From positions 1-6,334 of the forward strand of contig RFNL01000196.1 in NCBI GenBank assembly GCA_009927195.1: a stretch of DNA of 6,334 nt, read 5' to 3'. Below, piece after piece: positions 1 through 6,334 of this stretch (within the stretch, counting starts at the first letter, position 1; each line of letters opens with the position of its first letter). This DNA is from Betaproteobacteria bacterium (GTDB taxonomy: Bacteria; Pseudomonadota; Gammaproteobacteria; Burkholderiales; Burkholderiaceae_C). Below the pieces are notes generated by a model. That model saw only the letters and a list, made by a program, of their open reading frames with translations, was not told where the DNA came from and did not search any database. The translations under genes and the position numbers were made by a program.

Positions 1-620
1 ACCGTGGGGAACTGCCAGAACTCGGGCATCAGCTTGGGGTGCGGGTAGCTCGATAGCCCCTTGCCTTCGACTTCCTGGCGGAAGTTCAGCAGCTGCTCCT
101 CGCTCAAGCGCCCCTCGAGGAAGGCACGCGCATAGATGCCCGGCGCGCTGTGGCCCTGGATGTACAGCAGATCACCGCCGTGGGTGCCGCCCTTGTCGGT
201 GTCGTCGGCGTGCCAGAAATGGTTGAAGCCGGCCGCAAACATGTGCGCCAGCGATTGAAAGGAACTGATGTGGCCACCCAGGTCGCCGCCGTCTTCGGGG
301 TTCAGGCGATTGGCCTTGACCACCATGGCCATGGCGTTCCAGCGCATGTAGGCGCGCAAACGCTCTTCGATCTCAATGTTGCCTGGGCAACGTTCTTCTT
401 GGTCGGGTTCGAGGGTGTTGACATAACCCGTGTTCGCAGAAAACGGCATGTCGATGCTGTTTTCGCGGGCATGTTCGAGCAGTTGCTCCAACAAGAAATG
501 GGCACGCTCAGGGCCCTGCGCCTGGATCACGGCCGACAGAGCGTCCATCCACTCACGGGTTTCTTGGCTGTCTGTGTCGTTCAAGGCAAAGGTGCGCAAA
601 TCACTGGTCAAGGCTGACAT
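1..620 (-). CDS. aceE: Pyruvate dehydrogenase E1 component, homodimeric type (N-terminal part, cut by window edge)
   Basis: E1 decarboxylates pyruvate with thiamine diphosphate and reductively acetylates the lipoyl groups of E2 (AceF) in the cytoplasmic pyruvate dehydrogenase complex. The minus strand, read from the ATG at 620, stays open for 206 codons to the edge; the full protein is usually near 890 residues, so about a quarter is visible. It follows E. coli AceE closely: ETREWMDALSAVI near residue 20, then RWNAMAMVVKANR, GGHISSFQSLAHMF, GFNHFWHA, IQGHSAPGIYARAFLEGRL and GLSSYPHPKLMPEFWQFPT at the edge. The catalytic thiamine-diphosphate residues lie partly outside the window. The start is fixed by AGGAG six bases upstream and by the conserved N-terminus. 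A short insertion (NPEDGGDL) before GGHISS, relative to E. coli, seems typical of betaproteobacterial forms. It is divergent from a two-component system. aceF and lpd would be expected downstream, off the left edge. Confidence 0.97.
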   Translation of the reverse strand, partial: MSALTSDLRTFALNDTDSQETREWMDALSAVIQAQGPERAHFLLEQLLEHARENSIDMPFSANTGYVNTLEPDQEERCPGNIEIEERLRAYMRWNAMAMVVKANRLNPEDGGDLGGHISSFQSLAHMFAAGFNHFWHADDTDKGGTHGGDLLYIQGHSAPGIYARAFLEGRLSEEQLLNFRQEVEGKGLSSYPHPKLMPEFWQFPT

Positions 621-626
621 TCCGGT

Positions 627-631
627 CTCCT
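627..631 (-). promoter_or_regulatory. Ribosome binding site of aceE
   Basis: On the minus strand the sequence reads AGGAG, six bases before the aceE ATG at 620. It is a strong Shine-Dalgarno match, fixes the aceE start, and is much better than the sites in front of the kinase, folD and the peptidase. Confidence 0.85.
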
Positions 632-676
632 AAGTTGTTTTGATCTTGTACGCTGAAATCATCGCGTCCCCATTAA

Positions 677-705
677 ATTGTGCCATTTTTTCTTGCGTAT
701 TTCAA
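677..705 (-). promoter_or_regulatory. Candidate sigma-70 promoter for aceE
   Basis: On the minus strand, TTGAAA (complement of 700-705, 4 of 6 or better against TTGACA) is separated by 17 bases from CACAAT (complement of 677-682, 4 of 6 against TATAAT). Transcription would start near 670 and give a leader of about 50 bases before the aceE ATG. The spacing is ideal and the region is AT-rich against GC-rich neighbours, but this is prediction by eye. Another hexamer such as TTTAAT just downstream could serve instead. Confidence 0.45.
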
Positions 706-708
706 ATA
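698..708. promoter_or_regulatory. Perfect 11-base palindrome in the divergent promoter region; candidate operator
   Basis: TATTT and AAATA flank a central C at 703, forming a perfect inverted repeat. The outer dinucleotides GC (695-696) and GC (711-712) are in roughly symmetrical positions. The palindrome covers the predicted -35 hexamers of both aceE and the kinase gene, so a dimeric regulator bound here could affect both directions. Short AT-rich palindromes also arise by chance, and I do not recognise it as the site of a named regulator. It does not resemble the PdhR operator. Confidence 0.3.
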
Positions 709-730
709 GTGCTTTTAAATTTTGTATTAT
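701..730 (+). promoter_or_regulatory. Candidate sigma-70 promoter for the sensor kinase-regulator operon
   Basis: TTCAAA (701-706, 4 of 6 against TTGACA), an 18-base spacer and TATTAT (725-730, 5 of 6 against TATAAT). Transcription would start near 737 and leave about 63 bases before the ATG at 800. If correct, the in-frame TTG at 722 lies within the promoter upstream of the transcript, which argues against it as the translation start. Prediction by eye only. Confidence 0.4.
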
Positions 731-799
731 GGAATTATCAGAAACACCTCGCTTTTCCCGCCAAACCCATGGGCTTGGGCTGACCTACACTCTTTGGTC

Positions 800-3346
800 A
801 TGGAATCATCACAAAGCCCGCGCTCGGCTCTCAAAGAGATCAGTCTGCTGTGGCATCACTGGTGGCGGCGCCAAACCCCCAGCCGACAGGACCGGTTTGC
901 CTTTTTGGGCCCATTGACTGCGGTGATTTTGTTTTTTGCCGCCATCAGCAGCGCCTTTTGGTATTTGCGTTACGAAGAAATGGAACGTGAGCAAGAAAGT
1001 GTGCGCCGCGATGTGGAGTCTGCCCAGCAACAACTGCGCTTGCGCTTGATTGAACGGCAAGAACAATTGATGCGATTGGCAAGGGACGCATCCAATGGCG
1101 ATATAGGGGTGCGCAATTTCACCAGCCAGGCCGAGGCATTGGTGACCCAATTTCCCGAGCTGTCGTCAATCAGTTGGCTCGATGCGAAAAGGCGCACACG
1201 GGCCAGTTATTCGGCAACCTCATCGCAAAAAGGCTTTTACCTGGGCGTGGGAGAAGTTTTAAACAACCCATCAGCCGTCAGTACTTTTGAATTGGCGCGC
1301 GAACTGCGCCGGGCCATGTATACCCCACCGCTGGCCGATGCAGGCCAGAAAGAGCGGACTTCGTTTGACCTTCAACTGCATGTGCCCATCTTCAGCAAAG
1401 GCAACTTTGAGGGCGTGGTGATGGCCGAATACGACATCGATGGGCTGATCCGCCATGCCGTGCCTGGCGACATCACCGCCCGGCATGCGGTATCCCTGAT
1501 GGATGCAGCGGGCACGGTGCTGGCGGGACAAGCCATTGCCAACCGGGTGCACACCGGACCGGTCATGCCTTGGGCCATGGTTGCCAATGAATTTTCCGTT
1601 CCGGTCTCTCCGGTCGGTAACAGCTTGATCTTGCGCGCGCAAGCCTACCGCACATCACAGGGCCTGATCGGCAATGGTTTGTTTTGGCTGGTCGGCGCAT
1701 TGAGCGTGATGACCGCTTGGATGCTGATAGGCAGTTGGCGCCACACCCGCCGCCGTCTGCAAGCCCAGCAAGCCCTGATAGCAGAAACCAACTTCAGGCG
1801 CGCGATGGAAAATTCCATTCTCACCGGCATGCGGGCGATGGACTTGCAAGGCCAAATCACCTACGTGAATGCCGCCTTTTGCCAAATGACAGGTTGGACC
1901 GAGCAAGAATTGGTCGGTTTGAAACCCCCCTTTCCCTACTGGCCCGATGAGGACCGCGATGCCCTGACTTTGCGCTTTCAAGAAGAACTTTCAGGCCGCA
2001 CCAGCCCCAGCGGCATTCAGGTGCGGGTCAAGCGCAAAGACCGCAGCCTGTTTGCCGCCCGCTTGTATGTGTCGCCCCTGATCGATGCACACGGTCAGCA
2101 AACCGGGTGGATGACATCGATGACCGACATCACCGAGCCCAACCGCATCCGAGACCAATTGGCCGCCTCCTACGAGCGATTCACCACCGTGCTGGAGGCA
2201 TTGGATGCATCGGTGTCTGTGGCCCCCTTGGGCAGCGCAGAGCTTTTGTTTGCCAACGGCCAATACCGAATGTGGTTTGGCAACCAAGCCAATGGCCATT
2301 TGCAATTGATCGTTCAAGCCGGCATGCCCCCCCAAGACACCGATATTGAAAGCCAAGACATCGACTCCATGGCCGGTTTTCCCACCATGGGTATCACCAC
2401 GGCACCGAGTGAAAACGCCGAAATATTCACCCCCACTCTGGGCAAATGGTTGGAGGTGCGATCGCGCTACCTCAACTGGGTCGATGGGCGATTGGCGCAA
2501 ATGGTCATTGCCACCGACATCACTGCGCGACGCCAGGCCGAAGAGCAAGCGGCGTTACAAGCCGCCCGGGCCCAAAATGCCAGCCGCTTGATCACCATGG
2601 GTGAGATGGCCTCCAGCGTGGCCCATGAACTCAACCAACCACTGACCGCCATCAACAACTATTGCAATGGCATGGTCTCGCGTTTGAAAAGCGGCCACAT
2701 CAGCGAACCCGACCTGCTCGCCGCCTTGGAAAAAACGGCACGACAAGCCCAGCGAGCGGGTCAAATCATTCAGCGCATTCGGGCTTTTGTGAAGCGCAGT
2801 GAGCCCAATCGAATCAACTCCGAGGTGGCCCCCCTGGTGTTTGAAGCTTTGGAATTGGCTGAAATCGAACTGCGCCGTCGCAATGTCCGGCTGAGCCGAT
2901 TCATTGCCGATAAGTTGCCGCCCGTCGAAGTGGATGTCATATTGATCGAGCAGGTTTTGTTGAACCTGCTCAAGAACGCCGCCGAATCGATCGACCAAGC
3001 CCAACGACCATTTGACCGTCGCCATGTGGAACTCAAGGTCAGTTGCAAACGCTTGGGCGAGCAAGATGTGGTGGAGTTTTCTGTGACAGACACCGGTCAA
3101 GGCCTCTCCCCCCAAGCATTAGAACGTTTGTTCGAAGCCTTTTACTCGACCAAAACGGAAGGACTGGGCATTGGTTTGAACCTGTGTCGCAGCATCGTGG
3201 AGTCGCACATGGGTCGCATGCAAGCGCAGAACCTCTACAATGGAAATGATGTGTCAGGGTGTTGTTTCTCTTTCTGGTTGCCCGTGAGCACTCCGTCCCC
3301 TGAATCCATGGCGCAACCCGTTCCAGACTCCGGAGTATCTGCATGA
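800..3346 (+). CDS. Membrane sensor histidine kinase with periplasmic sensor region, two PAS domains and HPK4-type kinase core
   Basis: An 848-residue inner-membrane kinase that should autophosphorylate on a histidine and pass phosphate to the regulator encoded next. Domains from the ATG at 800: a short cytoplasmic N-terminus; membrane helix about 35-56; a periplasmic segment of about 230 residues (58-288), a size compatible with a PDC/dCache-type sensor; membrane helix about 289-311; PAS 1 about 332-446 (ends TDIT); PAS 2 about 458-575 (more divergent, ends ATDIT); a probable coiled-coil linker near 578-600. The kinase core has the H-box HELNQPL with H609, the N-box LLNLLKNAAESI with N726, the G1 box DTGQGLS (D764) and the G2 box GLGIGL (788-793), all intact. 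HELNQPL and the short ATP lid place it with the HPK4 group (FixL, DctB, NtrB). Overall layout plus a FixJ-type partner resembles DctS or MctS carboxylate sensors, but the ligand cannot be read from sequence. The frame extends back to a TTG at 722; ATG 800 is preferred because the upstream residues look non-coding and overlap the predicted promoter. No clear Shine-Dalgarno precedes 800. Confidence 0.93.
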   Translation: MESSQSPRSALKEISLLWHHWWRRQTPSRQDRFAFLGPLTAVILFFAAISSAFWYLRYEEMEREQESVRRDVESAQQQLRLRLIERQEQLMRLARDASNGDIGVRNFTSQAEALVTQFPELSSISWLDAKRRTRASYSATSSQKGFYLGVGEVLNNPSAVSTFELARELRRAMYTPPLADAGQKERTSFDLQLHVPIFSKGNFEGVVMAEYDIDGLIRHAVPGDITARHAVSLMDAAGTVLAGQAIANRVHTGPVMPWAMVANEFSVPVSPVGNSLILRAQAYRTSQGLIGNGLFWLVGALSVMTAWMLIGSWRHTRRRLQAQQALIAETNFRRAMENSILTGMRAMDLQGQITYVNAAFCQMTGWTEQELVGLKPPFPYWPDEDRDALTLRFQEELSGRTSPSGIQVRVKRKDRSLFAARLYVSPLIDAHGQQTGWMTSMTDITEPNRIRDQLAASYERFTTVLEALDASVSVAPLGSAELLFANGQYRMWFGNQANGHLQLIVQAGMPPQDTDIESQDIDSMAGFPTMGITTAPSENAEIFTPTLGKWLEVRSRYLNWVDGRLAQMVIATDITARRQAEEQAALQAARAQNASRLITMGEMASSVAHELNQPLTAINNYCNGMVSRLKSGHISEPDLLAALEKTARQAQRAGQIIQRIRAFVKRSEPNRINSEVAPLVFEALELAEIELRRRNVRLSRFIADKLPPVEVDVILIEQVLLNLLKNAAESIDQAQRPFDRRHVELKVSCKRLGEQDVVEFSVTDTGQGLSPQALERLFEAFYSTKTEGLGIGLNLCRSIVESHMGRMQAQNLYNGNDVSGCCFSFWLPVSTPSPESMAQPVPDSGVSA
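3332..3335 (+). promoter_or_regulatory. Ribosome binding site of the response regulator, inside the kinase 3' end
   Basis: GGAG ends seven bases before the ATG at 3343, within the last codons of the kinase gene. Together with the ATGA overlap it fixes the regulator start and suggests both coupled and independent initiation. Confidence 0.7.
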
Positions 3347-3969
3347 GTTTGATTCCCAAAAAAGGCACTGTTTATGTGGTCGATGACGACGAAGCCGTGC
3401 GTGACTCACTGCAATGGTTGCTGGAGGGCAAAGATTACCGTGTGCGCTGTTTTGACTCGGCAGAGGGTTTTTTGAGTCGCTTTGATCCCCGCGAGGTGGC
3501 TTGCTTGATCGTCGACATCCGCATGGCTGGCATGACGGGTTTGGAGTTGCAAGACCGTTTGATGGAGTCCAAGTCGCCATTGCCCATCGTTTTCATCACC
3601 GGGCATGGCGACGTGCCCATGGCAGTGACCACCATGAAAAAAGGCGCGATGGATTTCATCCAAAAGCCTTTTGTAGAAGACGATCTGCTCCATTTGGTCG
3701 AGCGCATGCTGGAGCAAGCCAAAGCCTCTTTCGCAGACCACCAACAAGCCGCCAACCGCGATGCCCTGATGGCCAAACTCACTTCGCGCGAAGCCCAAGT
3801 GCTTGAGCGCATCGTGGCCGGTCGCCTGAACAAACAAATCGCCGACGATTTGGGCATCAGCATCAAAACGGTGGAGGCGCATCGCGCCAACATCATGGAA
3901 AAGCTCAATGCCAATACGGTTGCGGATCTGCTCAAAATTGCCCTGGGGCAAAACCCCGTCAAAGCCTGA
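3343..3969 (+). CDS. FixJ-family response regulator (receiver plus LuxR-type HTH)
   Basis: A 208-residue cytoplasmic DNA-binding regulator. The receiver domain spans about residues 8-125: acidic cluster D14-D15-D16, phospho-acceptor D58 (in LIVDIRM), switch threonine T86 (in FITGHG) and the conserved lysine K108 (in FIQKPF), so it should be phosphorylatable. A linker of about 20 residues follows, then a LuxR/FixJ-type helix-turn-helix from about 146 (LTSREAQVLERIVAGRLNKQ, then IADDLGISIKTVEAHRANIM). Length and layout match FixJ, DctR and TtrR types. Its ATG overlaps the kinase stop (ATGA at 3343-3346), so the two are cotranscribed and very probably cognate. Likely targets are its own operon and, by position, divergent aceE; this is inference. 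I give no gene symbol because the regulon is unknown. Confidence 0.95.
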   Translation: MSLIPKKGTVYVVDDDEAVRDSLQWLLEGKDYRVRCFDSAEGFLSRFDPREVACLIVDIRMAGMTGLELQDRLMESKSPLPIVFITGHGDVPMAVTTMKKGAMDFIQKPFVEDDLLHLVERMLEQAKASFADHQQAANRDALMAKLTSREAQVLERIVAGRLNKQIADDLGISIKTVEAHRANIMEKLNANTVADLLKIALGQNPVKA

Positions 3970-3992
3970 CGAATTGCCACCATCTTTCTCCC

Positions 3993-4016
3993 AACGCCCG
4001 TTTGATGCGGGCGTTT
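3993..4016 (+). terminator. Hairpin, probable weak intrinsic terminator after the response regulator
   Basis: AACGCCCG (3993-4000) and CGGGCGTT (4008-4015) form a perfect 8-base-pair stem with a 7-base loop, 24 bases after the regulator stop and 17 bases before the folD start. The stem is GC-rich, but the following T tract is only about three bases (GTTTC), so termination may be partial and some readthrough into folD is likely. On the other strand it would be equally T-poor. Confidence 0.55.
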
Positions 4017-4032
4017 CACATGGCACATCCAC

Positions 4033-4887
4033 ATGACCGCTCGACTCATTGATGGCACCGCCTTGGCCAAGCATTGGCGCGATCAAGTCGCCCAAGATAC
4101 CCTGGCGCTGAGAGCGCGAGGCCTTACGCCGGGCTTGGCGGTGGTGCTGGTGGGCGACAATCCGGCCAGTCAGGTCTATGTGCGCAACAAGGTCAAGGCC
4201 TGCGATCAGGCTGGGCTGCATTCCGTGCTGGCCCATCTGCCAGCCGACTTGAGCGAGGCGGCTTTGCTGGACAAAGTGGCGCAACTCAACCAGGACCCCA
4301 CCATTCATGGCATCTTGGTGCAATTGCCTTTGCCGGCCCACATCAATGCACACAAGGTCATTGAGGCGATTGACCCGGCCAAAGACGTGGATGGATTTCA
4401 TGTGGCCAGCGCGGGTGCCTTGATGACCGGTCTGCCCGGCTTTTGGCCCTGCACGCCGCACGGCTGCATGAAGATGCTCGAGCACATTGGCTACCCCTTG
4501 AGCGGCAAACATGCGGTGGTGATTGGTCGCAGCAACATCGTGGGCAAGCCCATGGCCCTCATGCTGCTGGCCCAAAACGCCACCGTGACTATTTGCCACA
4601 GCCGCACCACCCACCTCAAAGCCATGTGTTTGCAAGCCGATGTCATCGTTGCTGCCGTGGGCCAGCGCAACACTGTCAGCGCCGACATGGTCAAACCGGG
4701 CGCAGTGGTCATTGATGTGGGCATGAACCGGGATGAAGCAGGCAAGTTGTGCGGCGATGTGGACTTTGCGGGGGTTGGACAAGTGGCCGGATACATCACC
4801 CCCGTGCCCGGCGGTGTTGGCCCCATGACGATTGCCATGTTGCTGGTCAACACCTTGGAATCGGCAAAACGCCGCTTATCTGTTTGA
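4033..4887 (+). CDS. folD: Bifunctional methylenetetrahydrofolate dehydrogenase / methenyltetrahydrofolate cyclohydrolase
   Basis: A cytoplasmic homodimeric enzyme that oxidises 5,10-methylene-THF to 5,10-methenyl-THF with NADP and hydrolyses it to 10-formyl-THF, feeding purine and formyl-methionine synthesis. The 284-residue length is normal (E. coli 288). Conserved features: VGDNPASQVYVRNKVKAC with the catalytic-region Y49 and K53, GILVQLPLP with Q97, the KDVDGFH loop with D120, the PCTPHG segment, the Rossmann-type nucleotide loop GRSNIVGKP (165-173), and the C-terminal signature PVPGGVGPMTIAMLL. All key residues are present, so the enzyme should be active. The ATG at 4033 gives the normal N-terminus, though no good Shine-Dalgarno is visible; the ATG at 4020 is out of frame. 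It follows a hairpin after the regulator gene and lies four bases before the peptidase gene, with which it is probably cotranscribed. Confidence 0.97.
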   Translation: MTARLIDGTALAKHWRDQVAQDTLALRARGLTPGLAVVLVGDNPASQVYVRNKVKACDQAGLHSVLAHLPADLSEAALLDKVAQLNQDPTIHGILVQLPLPAHINAHKVIEAIDPAKDVDGFHVASAGALMTGLPGFWPCTPHGCMKMLEHIGYPLSGKHAVVIGRSNIVGKPMALMLLAQNATVTICHSRTTHLKAMCLQADVIVAAVGQRNTVSADMVKPGAVVIDVGMNRDEAGKLCGDVDFAGVGQVAGYITPVPGGVGPMTIAMLLVNTLESAKRRLSV

Positions 4888-4891
4888 CACC

Positions 4892-6334
4892 ATGAACACT
4901 GCCAGCAATCCCTTGCTTGACTTCACCGACCTGCCCTTGTTCAAGTCGGTCACTGCCAAAGACATTCCTGCCGCGCTGGACACCTTGTTGGAGAAGGCAG
5001 AACAAGCTTTGGCCCAGGTTTGTGCAGACGACTTTCCGGCGCAATGGCAAGCCATGTCGCAGGTGCTCGATGTCGCCGCCGAACAACTGGGTCGCGCCTG
5101 GTCGGTGGTGGGTCATTTGCAGGCCGTGGCCGACGAGCCCGAACTGCGTGCCGCCTACAACGCGGCCTTGCCCAAGGTGACGGAGTTTTGGACCCGCATG
5201 GGCGCCAACGATCGCTTGTACGCCAAATACAAAGCATTGGACCCGGCCCGACTCACGCCAGAGCAACAACAAGCGCGCAGCAATGCCCTGCGCAATTTTG
5301 TTTTGTCGGGCTCGGAGTTGAGCGGCGAGGCCAAAACCCGTTTTGCCACCATCCAGGAGCGGCAGGCTGAACTGAGCCAAAAATTCAGTGAAAACGTTTT
5401 GGATGCCACCGATCAATGGTCCTTGCTGGTCAGTGCAGCCGATATGTCCGGCGTGCCCGAGGACGTCTGCAAAGCCACTCAGGCAGCGGCACAGGCCCAA
5501 GGCCAAAGTGGTCATTTGCTGAACCTCAAAATGCCTTGTTACTTGCCAGTCATGCAGTATGCCCACAGCAGCGCCTTGCGTGAAAAAGTTTACCGCGCCT
5601 ATGTCACCCGTGCCTCTGACCAAGGCGACCAACCCGAATTGGACAACACCGCCCTGATCCGAGAAATTTTGGCCTTGCGCCAAGAAGAGTCCCAACTGTT
5701 GGGTTTTCCCCATTTTGCCGAGCTATCGCTGGCCAGCAAGATGGCCCCATCGCCCCAGCATGTGGTTGATTTTTTGCGCGATTTGTCCCGACGTGCCCGC
5801 CCCAGCGCCGAGCGCGATGTGCAAGAAATGCGCGACTTCGCGGCCCAGCACTTGGGACTGAGCGACCCCCAAGCCTGGGACTGGACCTACATTGGCGAAA
5901 AGCTTAAAGAGGCGCGCTACGCCTTCAGCGACCAAGACGTCAAGCCATACTTCACCGCGCCCAAAGTGCTTGCCGGCCTGTTCAAAATTGTGGAAACCTT
6001 GTTCGAGGTCAGCATCCGGGCCGATCAAGCCCAGCTGTGGCACCCCCATGTGGGCTTTTACCGGATGGAACGCGATGGCCAATTGGTGGGTCAGTTTTAC
6101 CTGGACCCCACAGCGCGCGCTGGCAAACGCGGCGGGGCCTGGATGGACGATGTGCGTGCGCGCTGGTTACGCCCAGACACGGGTCGACTGCAAACCCCTG
6201 TGGCCCACCTGGTGTGCAATTTCGCCGATGGCGTGGACGGAAAACCAGCCTTGCTCAGCCATGACGATGTGATCACCTTGTTCCATGAGTGCGGCCACGG
6301 TCTGCATCACTTGCTCACCCAGGTCAATGAACGC
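4892..6334 (+). CDS. prlC: Family M3 zinc metallopeptidase, oligopeptidase A type (cut by right window edge)
   Basis: A cytoplasmic thimet-oligopeptidase-like enzyme that degrades short peptides, including cleaved signal peptides in E. coli. The window shows 481 codons of a family usually near 680 residues. It follows E. coli PrlC/OpdA from the start: NPLLDFTDLPLF, ALRNFVLSG near residue 137, NVLDATDQW, YLPVMQYA, YRAYVTRASDQGD, EILALRQEESQLLGF, KRGGAWMDD (412-420) and KPALLSHDDVITLFHECGHG. The zinc motif is HECGH, with H465 and H469 as ligands and E466 as catalytic base; the third ligand, a glutamate, should lie about 25 residues beyond the edge. Cys replaces the more usual Phe within HExxH, a non-ligand position. 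The ATG at 4892 gives the expected N-terminus, four bases after the folD stop, with no clear Shine-Dalgarno, which suggests translation coupled to folD. The prlC/opdA assignment is by recognition; a close M3 paralogue cannot be excluded. Confidence 0.94.
   Translation, partial: MNTASNPLLDFTDLPLFKSVTAKDIPAALDTLLEKAEQALAQVCADDFPAQWQAMSQVLDVAAEQLGRAWSVVGHLQAVADEPELRAAYNAALPKVTEFWTRMGANDRLYAKYKALDPARLTPEQQQARSNALRNFVLSGSELSGEAKTRFATIQERQAELSQKFSENVLDATDQWSLLVSAADMSGVPEDVCKATQAAAQAQGQSGHLLNLKMPCYLPVMQYAHSSALREKVYRAYVTRASDQGDQPELDNTALIREILALRQEESQLLGFPHFAELSLASKMAPSPQHVVDFLRDLSRRARPSAERDVQEMRDFAAQHLGLSDPQAWDWTYIGEKLKEARYAFSDQDVKPYFTAPKVLAGLFKIVETLFEVSIRADQAQLWHPHVGFYRMERDGQLVGQFYLDPTARAGKRGGAWMDDVRARWLRPDTGRLQTPVAHLVCNFADGVDGKPALLSHDDVITLFHECGHGLHHLLTQVNER

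Noticed and set aside
150..617. Plus-strand open frame of 155 codons
   Set aside because: Antisense to aceE, whose minus-strand translation matches the known family along its full visible length.
641..661. Imperfect inverted repeat TGAT...ATCA in the aceE leader
   Set aside because: Only the outer four bases match and the interior does not pair, so it is within chance expectation.
621..799. Search for a PdhR-type operator, riboswitch or small RNA in the divergent intergenic region
   Set aside because: No sequence resembling the PdhR site and no convincing extended secondary structure was visible by eye.
678..917. Small plus-strand frame overlapping the start of the kinase gene (including an internal ATG at 729)
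   Set aside because: No ribosome binding site, overlaps the kinase coding region in another frame, and the product resembles nothing; a regulatory upstream ORF cannot be supported.
3406..4782. Open frame of 458 codons on the minus strand, antisense to the regulator and folD
   Set aside because: It covers two well-supported genes and the hairpin between them, is rich in His, Gly and Gln as expected for the reverse of biased GC-rich codons, and shows no recognisable domain or ribosome binding site.
4847..5713. Open frame of 288 codons on the minus strand, antisense to the peptidase
   Set aside because: The plus strand encodes a clear M3 peptidase throughout; the reverse product has shadow-like composition and no recognisable motif.

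Overview
This window looks like ordinary chromosomal DNA of a betaproteobacterium, most likely Burkholderiales and plausibly Comamonadaceae. The grounds are the codon usage (fairly GC-rich, with tightly packed genes), the beta/gammaproteobacterial homodimeric type of pyruvate dehydrogenase E1, and how closely FolD and the oligopeptidase A protein match proteobacterial forms. I could not search a database, so the family-level placement is from recall of protein style. I see no mobile elements, CRISPR arrays, RNA genes or signs of recent transfer.

Layout: the left 620 bases hold the first 206 codons of aceE (pyruvate dehydrogenase E1) on the minus strand, running off the left edge. A 179-base divergent intergenic region follows (621-799), with an AT-rich core carrying candidate back-to-back promoters and a small palindrome. 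Rightward from 800 is a two-component system. It consists of a membrane sensor histidine kinase with a periplasmic sensor region, two cytoplasmic PAS domains and an HPK4-type kinase core, followed by a FixJ/LuxR-type response regulator whose start overlaps the kinase stop by 4 bases. A short hairpin lies between the regulator and folD (methylene-THF dehydrogenase/cyclohydrolase). Four bases after folD begins a zinc oligopeptidase of family M3 (oligopeptidase A, prlC/opdA type), cut by the right edge just after its HExxH motif.

How the genes may work together: the kinase and regulator are almost certainly cognate partners. Their architecture resembles the DctS/DctR and MctS/MctR carboxylate-sensing systems, and they are divergent from aceE across one shared promoter region. 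The most interesting hypothesis here is therefore that this pair senses an external carboxylate or a related metabolic cue and controls pyruvate dehydrogenase expression. This is inference from context. folD and the peptidase are housekeeping genes and probably form a separate or loosely coupled transcription unit. I found no clear sign of a previously undescribed system.
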